Part shown: positions 37,610 through 48,581 of the stretch, in pieces
How the letters are laid out: each line of letters begins with the position of its first letter
Numbering within the stretch: the first letter of the stretch is position 1
Source of the DNA: Paramacrobiotus metropolitanus
Lineage: Eukaryota; Tardigrada; Eutardigrada; Parachela; Macrobiotidae
Direction: 5' to 3'
Assembly: GCF_019649055.1 (NCBI RefSeq)
Contig: NW_026570344.1
Span: 248,001-312,000, forward strand
Length of the DNA stretch: 64,000 nucleotides
Position numbers and translations under genes: made by a program
The notes under the pieces: model-generated
What the model saw: only the letters and a program-made list of their open reading frames with translations
Database searches by the model: none
What the model was told of the DNA's origin: nothing

Positions 37610-39284
37610 CGCCTTGTATCTTGTCTTGTAACTGCATCGAATTCTTAGTGATCTACCCGCGGTGAACTGAAATGTCACGTTGACTTACTCTCGAGATTTG
37701 AATAAATAATTCATAAATAATCAGCAAACAGCGGGGAAAAATTATGGCCATAACAAGGTCAGTTAAAAGTACACTTGGGTAGTTTCTTACGTGAGGGAAG
37801 TGTGACGGGTTATTAATATGCATAATTGCAGCTCTTAAATAAGGTATAAATTCTGCTGATTTTTAGACCTTTAATTTTGTGCAGCATTGATGCGAATATT
37901 ACTGCACATTTTAACTCGGGCCGTGGCGACATGTGTTTATGAGAAGATAAGTTGATTTTATCACTTCTTGACCCGACCTTTAATTCCCTGCTGTTGGTAC
38001 CCACGTATAATTACGAGTAGTAACTGACGACCACAGGCGCCTTTTCTTACCCTTTTGCGATTTAAAATAATTGTTTACTAATTTGTATTATGTTTTGGTG
38101 CAGTAGCGAAAATTATAACTTCTCCAGGCGCGTCTTGTATATTATGGAATGGAATGAAGAATTCGTTTGCCCGGTTCGATTTCGTAAAAAGGCATTCATG
38201 GATTAGATGTGCCGAGCACCGTCAAAATACGGAGCCAGGACGGATGCGTTTTAATTGTAACAATTTCGTTGTAATTTTACGTAGTCTACGTACTTCAGAC
38301 GTACCAATTAACGTCAAACATTGCGCGATAACTCTACTTAAACATACTGTCGCCGTCACGTCTCGGGTCTGCACAACACACGTCAAAAAAGTGATACCTG
38401 ACGAACCGGGTTGAATGATTTCGGCTGATTAGTAATTTACCATTAGTAATATACAATGAAAATGCGCCAAAACCCTATTTTTAAGTAAATTTCTGCATTA
38501 GAGAGCTGCTAGTACTGTAGTTTATTCTAACGGTAGCCACACAGAACTATAAATTAAACTGCCGTTTTAAAACTGCAAGAATCTTTAAAGTATAAAAGTC
38601 ATTGTGTTACACTGCGTAACAAGCGAAAAAATAAATGCCAAGAATAAATAACATATTTATCTGGCGACAGCCGCGTTAAAATTAGTCGGCAATCCGCCTG
38701 CCTTCACGACCTTTCAAAGTATACACTATATAGTCTTAACTGAAGTTTGCGTTTACTCGCTAACTTGTTTCAACGATGCGAGAGAAACGCCGGCAAGAGC
38801 TGCTCTCTCTTTTGAACAGGACATCAATGTTAGCCGCCGGACTTGAGCGAACCGACGGATGTTATTCTCCTCCTTCCTAGAATGTACCACGACTCCACGA
38901 GCATGTGTGCCAGCGAATCGCCTGCCTTTCCTGTTTGCGTACGGTGCGCAAAACTGCCATTTTACCTACGGACTACCTAACCGTCAGCTCTATCTCATGC
39001 TGGCCCAGTTGCATTTATCGAATTGGTGTTTTTTCGGCATGTGCGAGTCTTTTGCCTGTTATCTCCATTTTTGTGTGTGTCAAAGTTTGATATTGATCAT
39101 TGGAAGTTAACGTTTGTAATCTTCCTGTTACCCGCCTTCCCAACCCTTAAGCAATTAAGTTTTGTCTTGTTGGCTTCCTCAGTTATAGCAGCGTTATTGT
39201 GAAACTCATTAAAGGTCATTCCTCACTCGCGCTGCTCTCTCGCTATGGTACGCACAGAACCGCACCGGAAGGCAGCCGCAACAT

Positions 39285-39383
39285 CCTGGCCACGTATCAG
39301 GATCCATCTCACTCCCTGGCCACGAATTAGGGTATCACCTGGCCACGTATCAGGTGTCTTCGACCCCCTGGCCACGAATCAGG
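39285..39383. repeat. Four-copy interspersed repeat CCTGGCCACGWATYAGG
   Basis: The 17-base unit occurs at 39285, 39315, 39338 and 39367, in one orientation, separated by 6-13 unrelated bases. Only the positions marked W and Y vary. Function unknown; it may be a degenerate minisatellite or a clustered protein-binding site. Confidence 0.75.
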
Positions 39384-40058
39384 TGGCACTTCGCGCGATA
39401 ACACGTATACGCTCCTTCCGGTGGCCGAGCATGTTCTGACGTTTTCCACGAGACTCCGCGGCCGAGACGAGGCTGGCCATATGCCCCAAAACCATGCCGG
39501 CGTTTCTCGAATACATCGTTAATGCCCCTATAATGCATGGTCGGCCTATAATTTATTTTAAAAAATTACACGTTCAGCTGGCCTTAACGTCTTACACTCC
39601 TAACGTCATACAAAGTTATAATGTTAGAACACCATAATACTCGTATATTATACTGTATAAATTAAACAAGTCAAATGCTGTATACAAAGTAACAACAAAG
39701 TGCATCCTAAACCAAAGCATAAATAATTCATAACCTTCCTTAATACAGAAGTAGGAAATATGATAATGGGAATTAAGCAATTTTAAGAAACTGGCTGCGA
39801 TAATTTTTTATGCCGCGGGGATTGGAATCGTGCATAATCTCATTAGTAAGTGATATCCAGGGAACCCTCCTGCTTCGGCGGTTGTGTATATGAATAAAAC
39901 TGATAATGAATGTAGGGCAAAATTTAACGAATTTCGTGCTAGAAAATTGCAATGGGTGATACAAAAAAATAAATCAATGCTGGGCACTAGTACTTTTAAT
40001 GTGTGACGGTTTATTTGATTTAACATAGCTGTAAGGTATACAATACATACAATACATA

Positions 40059-40089
40059 GTTTCAATCACTTTACAAAAGTGATTGAAAC
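40059..40089. repeat. Perfect 14-bp hairpin, 3-base loop
   Basis: GTTTCAATCACTTT, loop ACA, then AAAGTGATTGAAAC. The stem is perfect. There is no T-run after it and no adjacent gene that would explain it. Confidence 0.7.
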
Positions 40090-40716
40090 AACTGGCAAAT
40101 TATAATGGTCTAAGCAAGGAATAAAAATTTAGGCCTCATAACGAGACTGACCAATGGACACATTAACATAATTTGCTTGTGAAAGCCAACAAAAGTACAT
40201 ACTGCTGATTCCCGTTGTGAAACTGAAATTACAGCTATGGAAGGGGTCACAAAAGCGCAGCGGCTTCCCTCGTACATATGTGCCCTTGGCCCGGCTCAAA
40301 ATACAAGAATGATGTCGACTCAGAACAAAAGAATGATTAGTGAGAGCACAGCAAAATTAAAGTTTGTAAAGTGTTGATCCGCGCAAAATAGGTCTAAGCT
40401 TTTCGAAAATTCAACCTTTGAAAGGAAATGCTCCAAGACATGCTCCGCATTCCGTAAGTTTTAAAAGTTTTTAGGGTTTTAATACTTGAGACTCTTTAAA
40501 ACCTACAGTGTTTTAAAATTTAGCAACCGGTGCTACGTTATCGATGTTGAGTTATGCTGCATAAAAACGAAAAAGATTATTGGCAGTTGTGATTTGCTTA
40601 TGATCATGACTACGCCTACGGTATACGATTGCAGGTTTACATCTATCTCTATGTATAGTACTACAAATTTATGTTTTCTGTTTTGAGATTGTCGCATTAA
40701 GTGGGTATTTTGCCAT

Positions 40717-40813
40717 CCGGTGTATGGCGTACCAAATAAGTTTTAAGGTTTTAAGGTGAGTTTTAAGTTTTAAGGTTTACGGGGGGTGAGGTATTTGGTA
40801 CGCCATACCGGTG
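40717..40813. mobile_element. About 97-bp palindromic element
   Basis: TATGGCGTACCAAATA (40723-40738) and its exact reverse complement (40792-40807) flank an internal run of TTTTAAGG-like repeats. CCGGTG lies outside both arms. This resembles a very short MITE. Confidence 0.55.
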
Positions 40814-41353
40814 AGACAGTTATGCGCTAGAATTTAGTACGCACGATTTTACTTCATTATTCAAGTAGCTCATAAATAGTTCGAGCAGTAGCGATTTCCG
40901 GGTTAATTCTGAGGGAGTTGCTATAAAGTATATATATCGAATTCAAGAATAGAGCATGGCGCAAGTATTCGCAGTCGGGAACGTACGATCTACGCTCGTG
41001 CTTCCTTTTTCCCCCATTACGAATGCATGTACTTGTATTTAATCGACAGGAAGAAAGACTGTGTGGAAACATCCGTTATTTGACATCTGCCTACGCTATC
41101 TTGATGGGAACCAACCGCTTTATTTAGCTGGAATGTTCCTGCAAAGAAAATCCGAAATAAAATCGTTTGCCGTTGCGTTTTGAATAAAATTAAATATTCA
41201 GGCTTGTTGGAGGAAAATTTCGACCTGATATTTCCAAAATAACATTTTGATATCACGACAGATAGGGCACCCTGTATACGCAAGTTATACCGCTTCCGCT
41301 CTCCGGGTTAAGCAGATGGAAAAACCAACATTCTTCCTTCTTCGGTCACATTA

Positions 41354-42321
41354 CCGGGTGGCTGAACAAAATGGCGGTCTGTTTTACCAGAGTGCGCTGG
41401 GTCCGTCCGATGCCTGACTGACACCGTTTTAGTCTTATTCGAAAGAGCAATGTTTTCAGCATATAAAAGTTAAATTAAACCGACAATAAACAAAGGTTTG
41501 ACTTTTTTATGAATTTTTTTGGAAAACTAGGTGGGTTTGACGGTTGGCCAGGAAGCGAAAATTTGATTTCATCCCTTTTTAAACAAAAATTCGCTACTGT
41601 TCAGTAAAGGACATTCATGTAGCTCACGTTACTATTTCGGATAGGGGTTGTTCTAGTTTTTTTGCTGTTGGAAACAGGAAAATTCTAGCAACCGTATTTG
41701 GCCAGTTTAGGAAATAACTGATCATGAAAGTCCACACGAATAATTGTCGTGAAATCCACAAGCAGAGTTTTCGAAAGCAAATTTCTGACCAGCGTTTTAG
41801 GAGCTTGTATGGTTTAATGTTATTTCTGCAAGGACAATGTGTTAGTTACATATTGTATAAAATCGAAACCGACATCTTTTGCTGCAACCTGTCATTTAGC
41901 CGAAAATTTAAATCAAAACTGCTTAATCAAATCAAATAAAACATCGGCATTTTTTGGGAAAGTCAAAAAGTGCGCTGGTGAATAATTCGTCCAGCGCATG
42001 CGGCAGGTCCAGAAAATTTTTACTAATGAAAGAAGATGTAGTTTTCTAGACAGAACATTAAAAAATAACAAAAACGTCCGTACGGAAAAGAAATGCCACG
42101 ATATTCTAAGTTTTGCGAGCTGGCCAGAATATGTTTTTGGCATGACTTTGATTAGAACCATTTAAAACGAGAACGGTTAAATTTTTTTACAAACGTTTTA
42201 TTGTTTTTAGTAGCCAATAAATTGTCTATTTAACAAGTCTAAGTACGAGTAGTTTACGGGGGAACGCGGTTTGTGAGGAGCAAATTAAAAACGGAGCCCG
42301 CCATTTTGTTCAGCCACCCGG
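41354..42321. mobile_element. 968-bp inverted-repeat element with TA target site
   Basis: The 24-base perfect terminal inverted repeat starts CCGGGTGGCTGAACAAAATG, and TA flanks both ends (41352-41353, 42322-42323). TA targets point to a Tc1/mariner or related family. The internal sequence has no transposase-length frame, so it is non-autonomous. Confidence 0.75.
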
Positions 42322-43254
42322 TATTTGCGTGTGCTAAGTGCACCGAAATCCGGTCGATACTTGAAGATATTTCTACTCATACACCTGCTATTAGCCATAA
42401 TTAACAGCATTCAAAATAATTTGTTTTATGTTACAGATGCAGTACGGATATTCTACCAGAACTAACATTAGCACCATTACGTGTAATATGGTTCAAATGA
42501 AATAAAGCATGGATACACCAAGAAACTGGAAAAACCGCTGCTTCCTGTGTTCCCTGAACGGATGTTGCGTTTTACCGTTAAATATCTGGTGGGAAGCTCT
42601 GAAGTAGACATCTATGAGAGTGGGTTTCTCCTGTATGACACTGCAATAAATCGTGCCCGGTTTCGGATGAGGGCAGCATGGCCGCCAGTCCCCACGGGTC
42701 CCCTACCATGTTCCACCCTTGACCCAACTAATAATTACTGAAAAACTGAAGTAAAAGATCGACCGGAATGAGTGACTGCTGTACATTTAATTATGTCACA
42801 GAATTATCTATTCTATGTTAACTTTTGTTTACGAAGTTACTGTTCAAGTATGCTGCTGCTTAAGTTTTAGAATCTGCGGAGGCAGGAGGTACGTACTGTA
42901 GTTATTCAGTCATACCGTATAAAAACGCCACGCATAAACTTTTTCAAATCAACAACTTAAGGGGACGGCTATGAGACCTTCATTTTTACAATACACAACT
43001 CAGGTATGTAAAGTTCGAAGCTAAGTTTTTGAGTCCAATACTTTATTAAGTAATACTCGTACAGCTATAGTACGACAAAGGGCAAAATGATTGTTAATGT
43101 CAGTCAGATTGTAGCAATGATTCAGACGTTTGCTCTTTTAGAAACCCAACTGACAAGCTGGTACGTTGAACAACAAATGCGACACACAAAACTCTGGTAG
43201 CATACACACCGATAAAACCGAGCGCTGTATGGACATTAACGGGCGTACAGTAAG

Positions 43255-43787
43255 TCACCTCTTCCGACCTAGGTACCAGTTGCTGGTCGGAATGCTCTCG
43301 CTGGATGGCAATACACTAGGCGGCACCAGGGAGCTGTACTGGTGCTTGGCGGATGAGCTACGTTCTGACGGTCGCAGTTTAAGTAGTGCGCGCAGATCCG
43401 GCGACGACGTAATGGTCATTTCGGTTATTGGCTGGCTCAGAAGAAACAGTAGGCGATCGTCTTTGAACTGCGGGATTGTATATGCCTGGTGTCCTTCGGC
43501 GGTTGAAGGTTCGACTATATATGTCTATAATTATTTCACAATACTGATTTTTCTAGATTTTTGATTTAGACTTTAGAGGATAGGTGGATGTGTACAAGCT
43601 GTATTGTTAAGAATCGTAATATTGCCCGCACTTTACCATGTTGCATATGTTTCTTTGGGGATTTCTAACCCGTAACCTTACCTCTTCGCAGTCGCTCTAA
43701 CCAAGTTCCAAGGTCACACCGGCAGCCACCGATTACGAATATAACAAAAAGCATCTGCAGGTAAAACTTAGGTAGTGATGCGGCCAT
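43255..43787 (-). CDS. WYLGR-family secreted peptide precursor 4
   Basis: Exons 43682-43787 (106 bases) and 43255-43514, phase 1, 121 residues. The signal peptide MAASLPKFYLQMLFVIFVIG precedes GCRCDLGTW and the furin-like linker ERLRR. Exon 2 opens with EPSTAEGHQ (compare EPSN in member 3) and continues with IPQFKDDRLLFLLSQPITEM, SPDLRALLKLRPSER, HQYSSLVPPSVLPSSESI and PTSNWYLGRKR. Alternative acceptor AG at 43494 also keeps the frame. The last residue is Arg rather than Lys, still basic. The second exon is nearly identical to that of member 3 over its 3' half. Confidence 0.78.
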
Positions 43788-46374
43788 TTCGGCAAACTGC
43801 GAATATGAAGCACACCGGGAACTGAAGGAACACGCAAATCAGTCTTCAAATGCTGAGGCGACCGTGATAAAAACTCTTAAAACTACTAAAACTATCGAAC
43901 TACAGAATTTTTCTCTCGCCTAAACTGCCATATACTAACCACGAGTACGATTAGATTTGTGCAGTTTTATATTCGCTTCTCATCAAATCCCTCGGGGACA
44001 GCAAGCAGAAACTGTCTAAAATATTGCCGTGTTGCATGCGTCTGGTTTGTATTAAAAATTCGCCTATGCCAGGAAAGAAACCACCAGGAACGCAGAATTA
44101 TAACGTCTGAGAAATTAGGATTTATTAAGGGAATGATTAAAGTGTGCGTGGGGAGTTTTGGCTACAGAATATGTCATCTAAATGTGTAATTCTAATTGCT
44201 TGGTATTCTTCGTGGATCGGTGAACTACCGATGCGTCAACTGCACGAAATTCCCGCGATGATAGAAAGATCACGAAATGCCATGCCAGACATTTGCCATG
44301 GGAGAATTGATCGCTTTAGGCTTAACAAATTCGACGTCACGCGGCCACTACGATGCATCTCAAAATCACCTGCGACATCAGACGGCAATATACTGTAGAT
44401 GTTTCAGAAGGCAATATACTGTAGATGTTCAAGTGATTGCGTTAATTATTGATACTAACATCACAGGGCTCACCGACACAAGGTCGAACGCACGAAGTGG
44501 ACCTTCACGAAGGCGATGGCAAAACAAACACGGGGACACATGAGAAACTTAGACAAATTAAGAAAAACTAAGAAAATTTAGAATTAAAAAGGCCTAATAA
44601 ATCTAAAAAACCGAAGAAGTCTAAAAAGCATAGAAAACCTAAAAAACGGTTGCTCGACAGTGTGTCGGCTCGTCTTGGTGACGATCAGCGAAATAGCGGG
44701 TCACCTTAGGGGCGTTTAATTTCGATCAAATCAAGCCTTAAATGTACGCCTTATGTCTTCATGGTCTTAATGTGTTGTGTCTTAAATGTCGTATGTTTTT
44801 AACTTTTAATGGCATCGTCTGCAACTTGGTGCCGCTAATGCTTCACGCTATCCGAATTATAAAATTAATGTACATAAAAAAGTCAGAAGGCATGCACTGG
44901 CAAGTCCAAAGTAACTTGCCTAATTACTAGGTACTCACTGTACAATGCTACCATGGTAAATTATTTAAAAGAAAAGTCGCAAAAAGACAGTGTTTCTTGG
45001 TAAAATAAGCATAAGTGCTATTAGAGTGCATATAAAATGCATTGCACGGGTTATGCACAGATTTATCGGGATTCGCGGGAAAAGAATAATCGTATCCATA
45101 TTGTCATGCATCGGTAATTTCATAATTCAACTTCAAGGTGGTAAACTGGCTCACTTCGTTGCCTATCGCTCTGATGGATATGCAATGCGTCAAGTAGGTG
45201 CTTGCATTTTAAAAAGAGTGCTATTAAAGTTGTTTAAGTAAATTTGATCTCATGAATTTTGCGAAATTCTTTTGCCAGATACCAACATTGGTAGGTGTGA
45301 ACCGAACATTCTATATCTATATATATCTAGTGTCTTTCCCCAGTACCATACTATACCATATTAAATAAAAATACATGTGCATGTGCCAAAGCGTCCACAC
45401 CTCCTGCTGAATTTGTGTGTGTTCTTTTGTTCGAATTTTGCATGCTACCTTGGAGTTGGAGAGGTATGTTAAAAGGATGTACTCCGGTGCTTTTAACTTC
45501 AAAATACATAAGTTGCTTTTGAATCAACGTGCAATCATCGCACCGTTCAGACTGTAGAGGTATTTAGTATCTATTTATTCTGTTTTTACAGTACATTGAT
45601 TTGAAGAGTGTACGATATTCACTAGATTAAAAATTCGGAGCGGCTTTAGGCTGGGCTTATTCCTGCTTTTGTTAATTATCTGTGTTCATTGCCGGACTGC
45701 CAGTCAGTGGCCTCACTGTAGTAGTTGCCTGTACATTTTCCCGTTATATACTGGAACCTTTTGTGCAGGAAACGGAGTTCTTTAAAAACATAAAAACGAA
45801 GTTACTAGCTAGCAACTTCGTAATTGTGCTTGCAGCTATTGCACAGTCAGTATCTGTGCTTCTAGCAGTAGAACAGTAGATCGATCTGCTGTTCTACAAA
45901 CTAAAGATATGTAGTACAAACAACATCGTAACTTTCGCTATAGTCCCAAAACCTTGACTTATACAGGCCCTTGATGATCTCGGCGTGAATTATCGTTTTT
46001 TCACCAGTCAATATCAGGTTTTTTTCGTTTTTTTATGTATCGTTTTTTTCCCCAGGAATTTATTATCATTACAACGTAAATTTAAATGAAGCCGCGCAGT
46101 CAGAATTAAGAAACCTTTGCATTGTCTGACGAACTTTTCCCGTTCTTCTGTTTATTTTGAATACCTGCTCCATGATTTCAAATTACGTATCCACTAGAGT
46201 AGAACATGTACAGAGGTACGTGTTATGCTCATTTTGTTGCTTTAATTTGTCGGTAAATGTTTCAACACGTTTTCTGTTTTTTGAAGAATAATACTGAATT
46301 CCGATTGTAACATTATTGAAACATTAAAAATTTAACAAATTTAAACAGTGCTGATATAAAAATAGGTAAGACGG
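43788..46374. other. Intergenic stretch between WYLGR genes 4 and 5
   Basis: No gene recognised. It holds a two-copy 26-base direct repeat near 44381-44434 and an A-rich tract (44540-44650) with many CTAAAAA-like words. An AATATAAAA box at 43965-43973 could serve gene 4. Confidence 0.4.
44383..44430. repeat. Two-copy direct repeat (26-base period)
   Basis: GGCAATATACTGTAGATGTT occurs twice, 26 bases apart. Confidence 0.7.
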
Positions 46375-47970
46375 TCACTTTCTTCGGCCAAGATACCAAG
46401 TACTGGTCACAGCGCCCTCGCCAGACTGCAGGATTCCGGACTGCACCAGAGCACTGTGTTCCTGTCGCGCCGTTGATGGACGCTCCAACGGCTGTAATTT
46501 AAGCAACGCGCGCAGATCCGTGTGGGTGGTGGATAGGTCATCCATTGCTGCTGTTTTTGATGTCGAAAGTCGCAGCAGGATGCGATCGACATGGGTGTGT
46601 CTGGCTTTCGTGTGATCGAAATGTTCTTCTGTCAGCATTGTACGGGAATAACCTATAAATAAGTTGAAAGAAGCCAGAAAAATTGCCCTTCTCCGCTAGT
46701 AACAAGATTGCTAACATTTTATGACACTTACCAGGGCACATAGGGGTCCTCCAAATTCAGAAAAATTTCATATTATGTAAAATGGTAGTATACTATCGTA
46801 GTATGGTCAAAAAAATATTTTCATCTGCCATGGTCAAGAGGGCGTGGCCAGACAGCATTTAAAAGTTTGCATATTATCACATACTATGCAATGCAGTGAG
46901 TGGAGTTATTCGTAATTAGTTTTATATTAAATTTTTACTGTAGCACCGTGAACTTTGAAACTGTCGAGTGGTGATGTAAACGAAAACCACGTGCGGCGGC
47001 TCGTGTCACTGCTGCCTAAATAACATTTTCCAAAATCTGTTATGAAATGCAGTACGAGTACATATCTGCTAATTAGTAAAAGAAGTTTTTTGCACGGTTT
47101 ACTCGTACATACAATACTAACTGATAAAAAATTTTCGAAAATGTGTACTGGCAGCAATGACACGAGCTGCCGCACGTGGGCATCGTTTACATCACAACTG
47201 GACAGCTGCAAAAGTTCACGGTGCTACAGTAAAAATTCAATATAGAACTAAATACGAATAACTCCGCTCACTGCATTGCATAGTATATGTGATAATACGC
47301 AAACTTTTAAATGCTGTCTGGCCACGCCCCCTTGACCATGGCAGATGAAAATATTTTTTTAAGCATACTACGATAGTATACTACCATTTTACAAAATAGG
47401 AAATTTTTCTGAATTTGGAGGACCCCTATGTGCCCTGGTTAGGTACTGATGGTGAGTACAAGTCATTTAGATGCGCAGTTACTTTGTGCAGTCAACTTTT
47501 AAATTCATCAGGTACAGTTGTAGCAGCTACGCCCGATTATAAATACCGTACACGTTGAATACTGTATTAAGCGCAACATGTTATAGGAGCACCGATGAAT
47601 TGTTATTAAGCAGCGGTCATCAAGATCACAAGAGTTCGGGCGCCGTTTACCATTCTTAAGGTAGTAAGAACACACCGATTTAGTAAGCAGTGATTGATAT
47701 AATGTAGTTTCGAGTAGGAGTGAGACTTTATAAAAGTATAACGTCGTAATTTTATTACATAATTTATACAAAAATATCAATAGTAAGCTAGGTTGCAACG
47801 GGATATCGGTGATGATCAGTTTTTGACCGATTGCCTTATGTCGGTTAAACGCGCCTACCTGCCCGTATTCTGGTCTCTCCATGCAAAAGGTCACATTTTC
47901 CCTTGCTCATAGTAAACAAAAAGGCAGATGCCACCAAAACCATAAATCTGAAAACTTTAGCCAGAAACAT
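46375..47970 (-). CDS. WYLGR-family secreted peptide precursor 5 (most divergent)
   Basis: Exons 47859-47970 (112 bases) and 46375-46652, phase 1, 129 residues. The signal peptide is MFLAKVFRFMVLVASAFLF, followed by KGKCDLLHGETRIRAG, matching member 2 in lacking RxRR. The core is diverged (HTHVDRILLRLSTSKTA), but TDLRALLKLQPLERPS and VTSTWYLGRRK are kept. The 1.2 kb intron is far longer than in the other members because a 708-bp fold-back element is inserted in it. The conservation of DLRALLKL and WYLGRRK while the rest drifts suggests that these two segments carry the function. Confidence 0.75.
46731..47438. mobile_element. 708-bp fold-back MITE with TTA target duplication, in peptide-gene intron
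   Basis: The arms are inverted copies of each other for about 300 bases, beginning CCAGGGCACATAGGGGTCCT and ending in its complement. TTA flanks both sides (46728-46730, 47439-47441), as in PIF/Harbinger elements. There is no coding capacity. The arms are near-identical but not perfect. Confidence 0.85.
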
Positions 47971-48239
47971 TGTGATATCCATTACGGTCCTGCAGCTGTC
48001 ATCGCATTCGGATGCGTAATACTACTGATCCTACCCAAGAAAGCTTACAACGATGATTGTTGCAGCTTGCAAGCAAATCGGTGACCAGTCTTCCACATTC
48101 AGCGCAGTAAAACCGTTATATTTAAACGCTACAGCTGCTCAGAAACATAAGAACATTTTATTTGGCTTGACGAGATTCTACCTCTATTGTGCCGCAGGAG
48201 AAACCCCGGAATAACTCGCTGATATTTCCATAAGCATCC

Positions 48240-48581
48240 CTAATTCATATTTTCACCTTCCCACGCTGCTTATGGTTAGGTAGACGACGCAGATGGGAAG
48301 TAAATTCTTTATGGATGACGGGAATTGTGAAGTGGTTTGGAAACCAGATATCCGAGTGCGGTCAGGGCCGTCGTGTGCGTGGGTACCCTTCTATACAAAC
48401 GGGTCAATCGATGGTGTATGTGACAGGCCGTCAGTCCAGCAGCACAGTACGCATCACGAAATTCCCAGGATGTACCGGCTGTCTGCGAAAGGCAATCAGG
48501 ATTACTGGTTGTCGAAGGGATGATCCAAAAATAAGTGCCACGAAGGTTACAGCACAATGCAAGGAGCGGTCAAAACAGTGA
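48240..48581 (+). CDS. Candidate terminal exon of a small basic cysteine-containing protein
   Basis: An open frame follows a possible acceptor (TTATGGTTAG) near 48281 and runs to TGA at 48581. It is basic and has spaced cysteines (SECGQGRR, FPGCTGCLRK, ITGCRRDD, AQCKERSKQ). No family is recognised and no upstream exon was found. It could be a chance frame. Confidence 0.25.
   Translation, partial: LIHIFTFPRCLWLGRRRRWEVNSLWMTGIVKWFGNQISECGQGRRVRGYPSIQTGQSMVYVTGRQSSSTVRITKFPGCTGCLRKAIRITGCRRDDPKISATKVTAQCKERSKQ

Larger units (their letters stand above)
37610..43254. other. 5.6 kb intergenic stretch with repeats
   Basis: No exon was recognised. It contains a GGCCACG minisatellite-like tract, a perfect hairpin, a small palindromic element and a 968-bp inverted-repeat element, each listed separately. 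Frames such as 38154-38414 and 38859-39110 lack any supporting feature. Confidence 0.5.

Noticed and set aside
39285-39383. CRISPR-like repeat-spacer array
   Set aside because: Animal sequence context, spacers of only 6-13 bases and degenerate units; no associated genes.
44540-44660. Possible satellite of CTAAAAA words
   Set aside because: Irregular A-rich low-complexity tract with no stable period.
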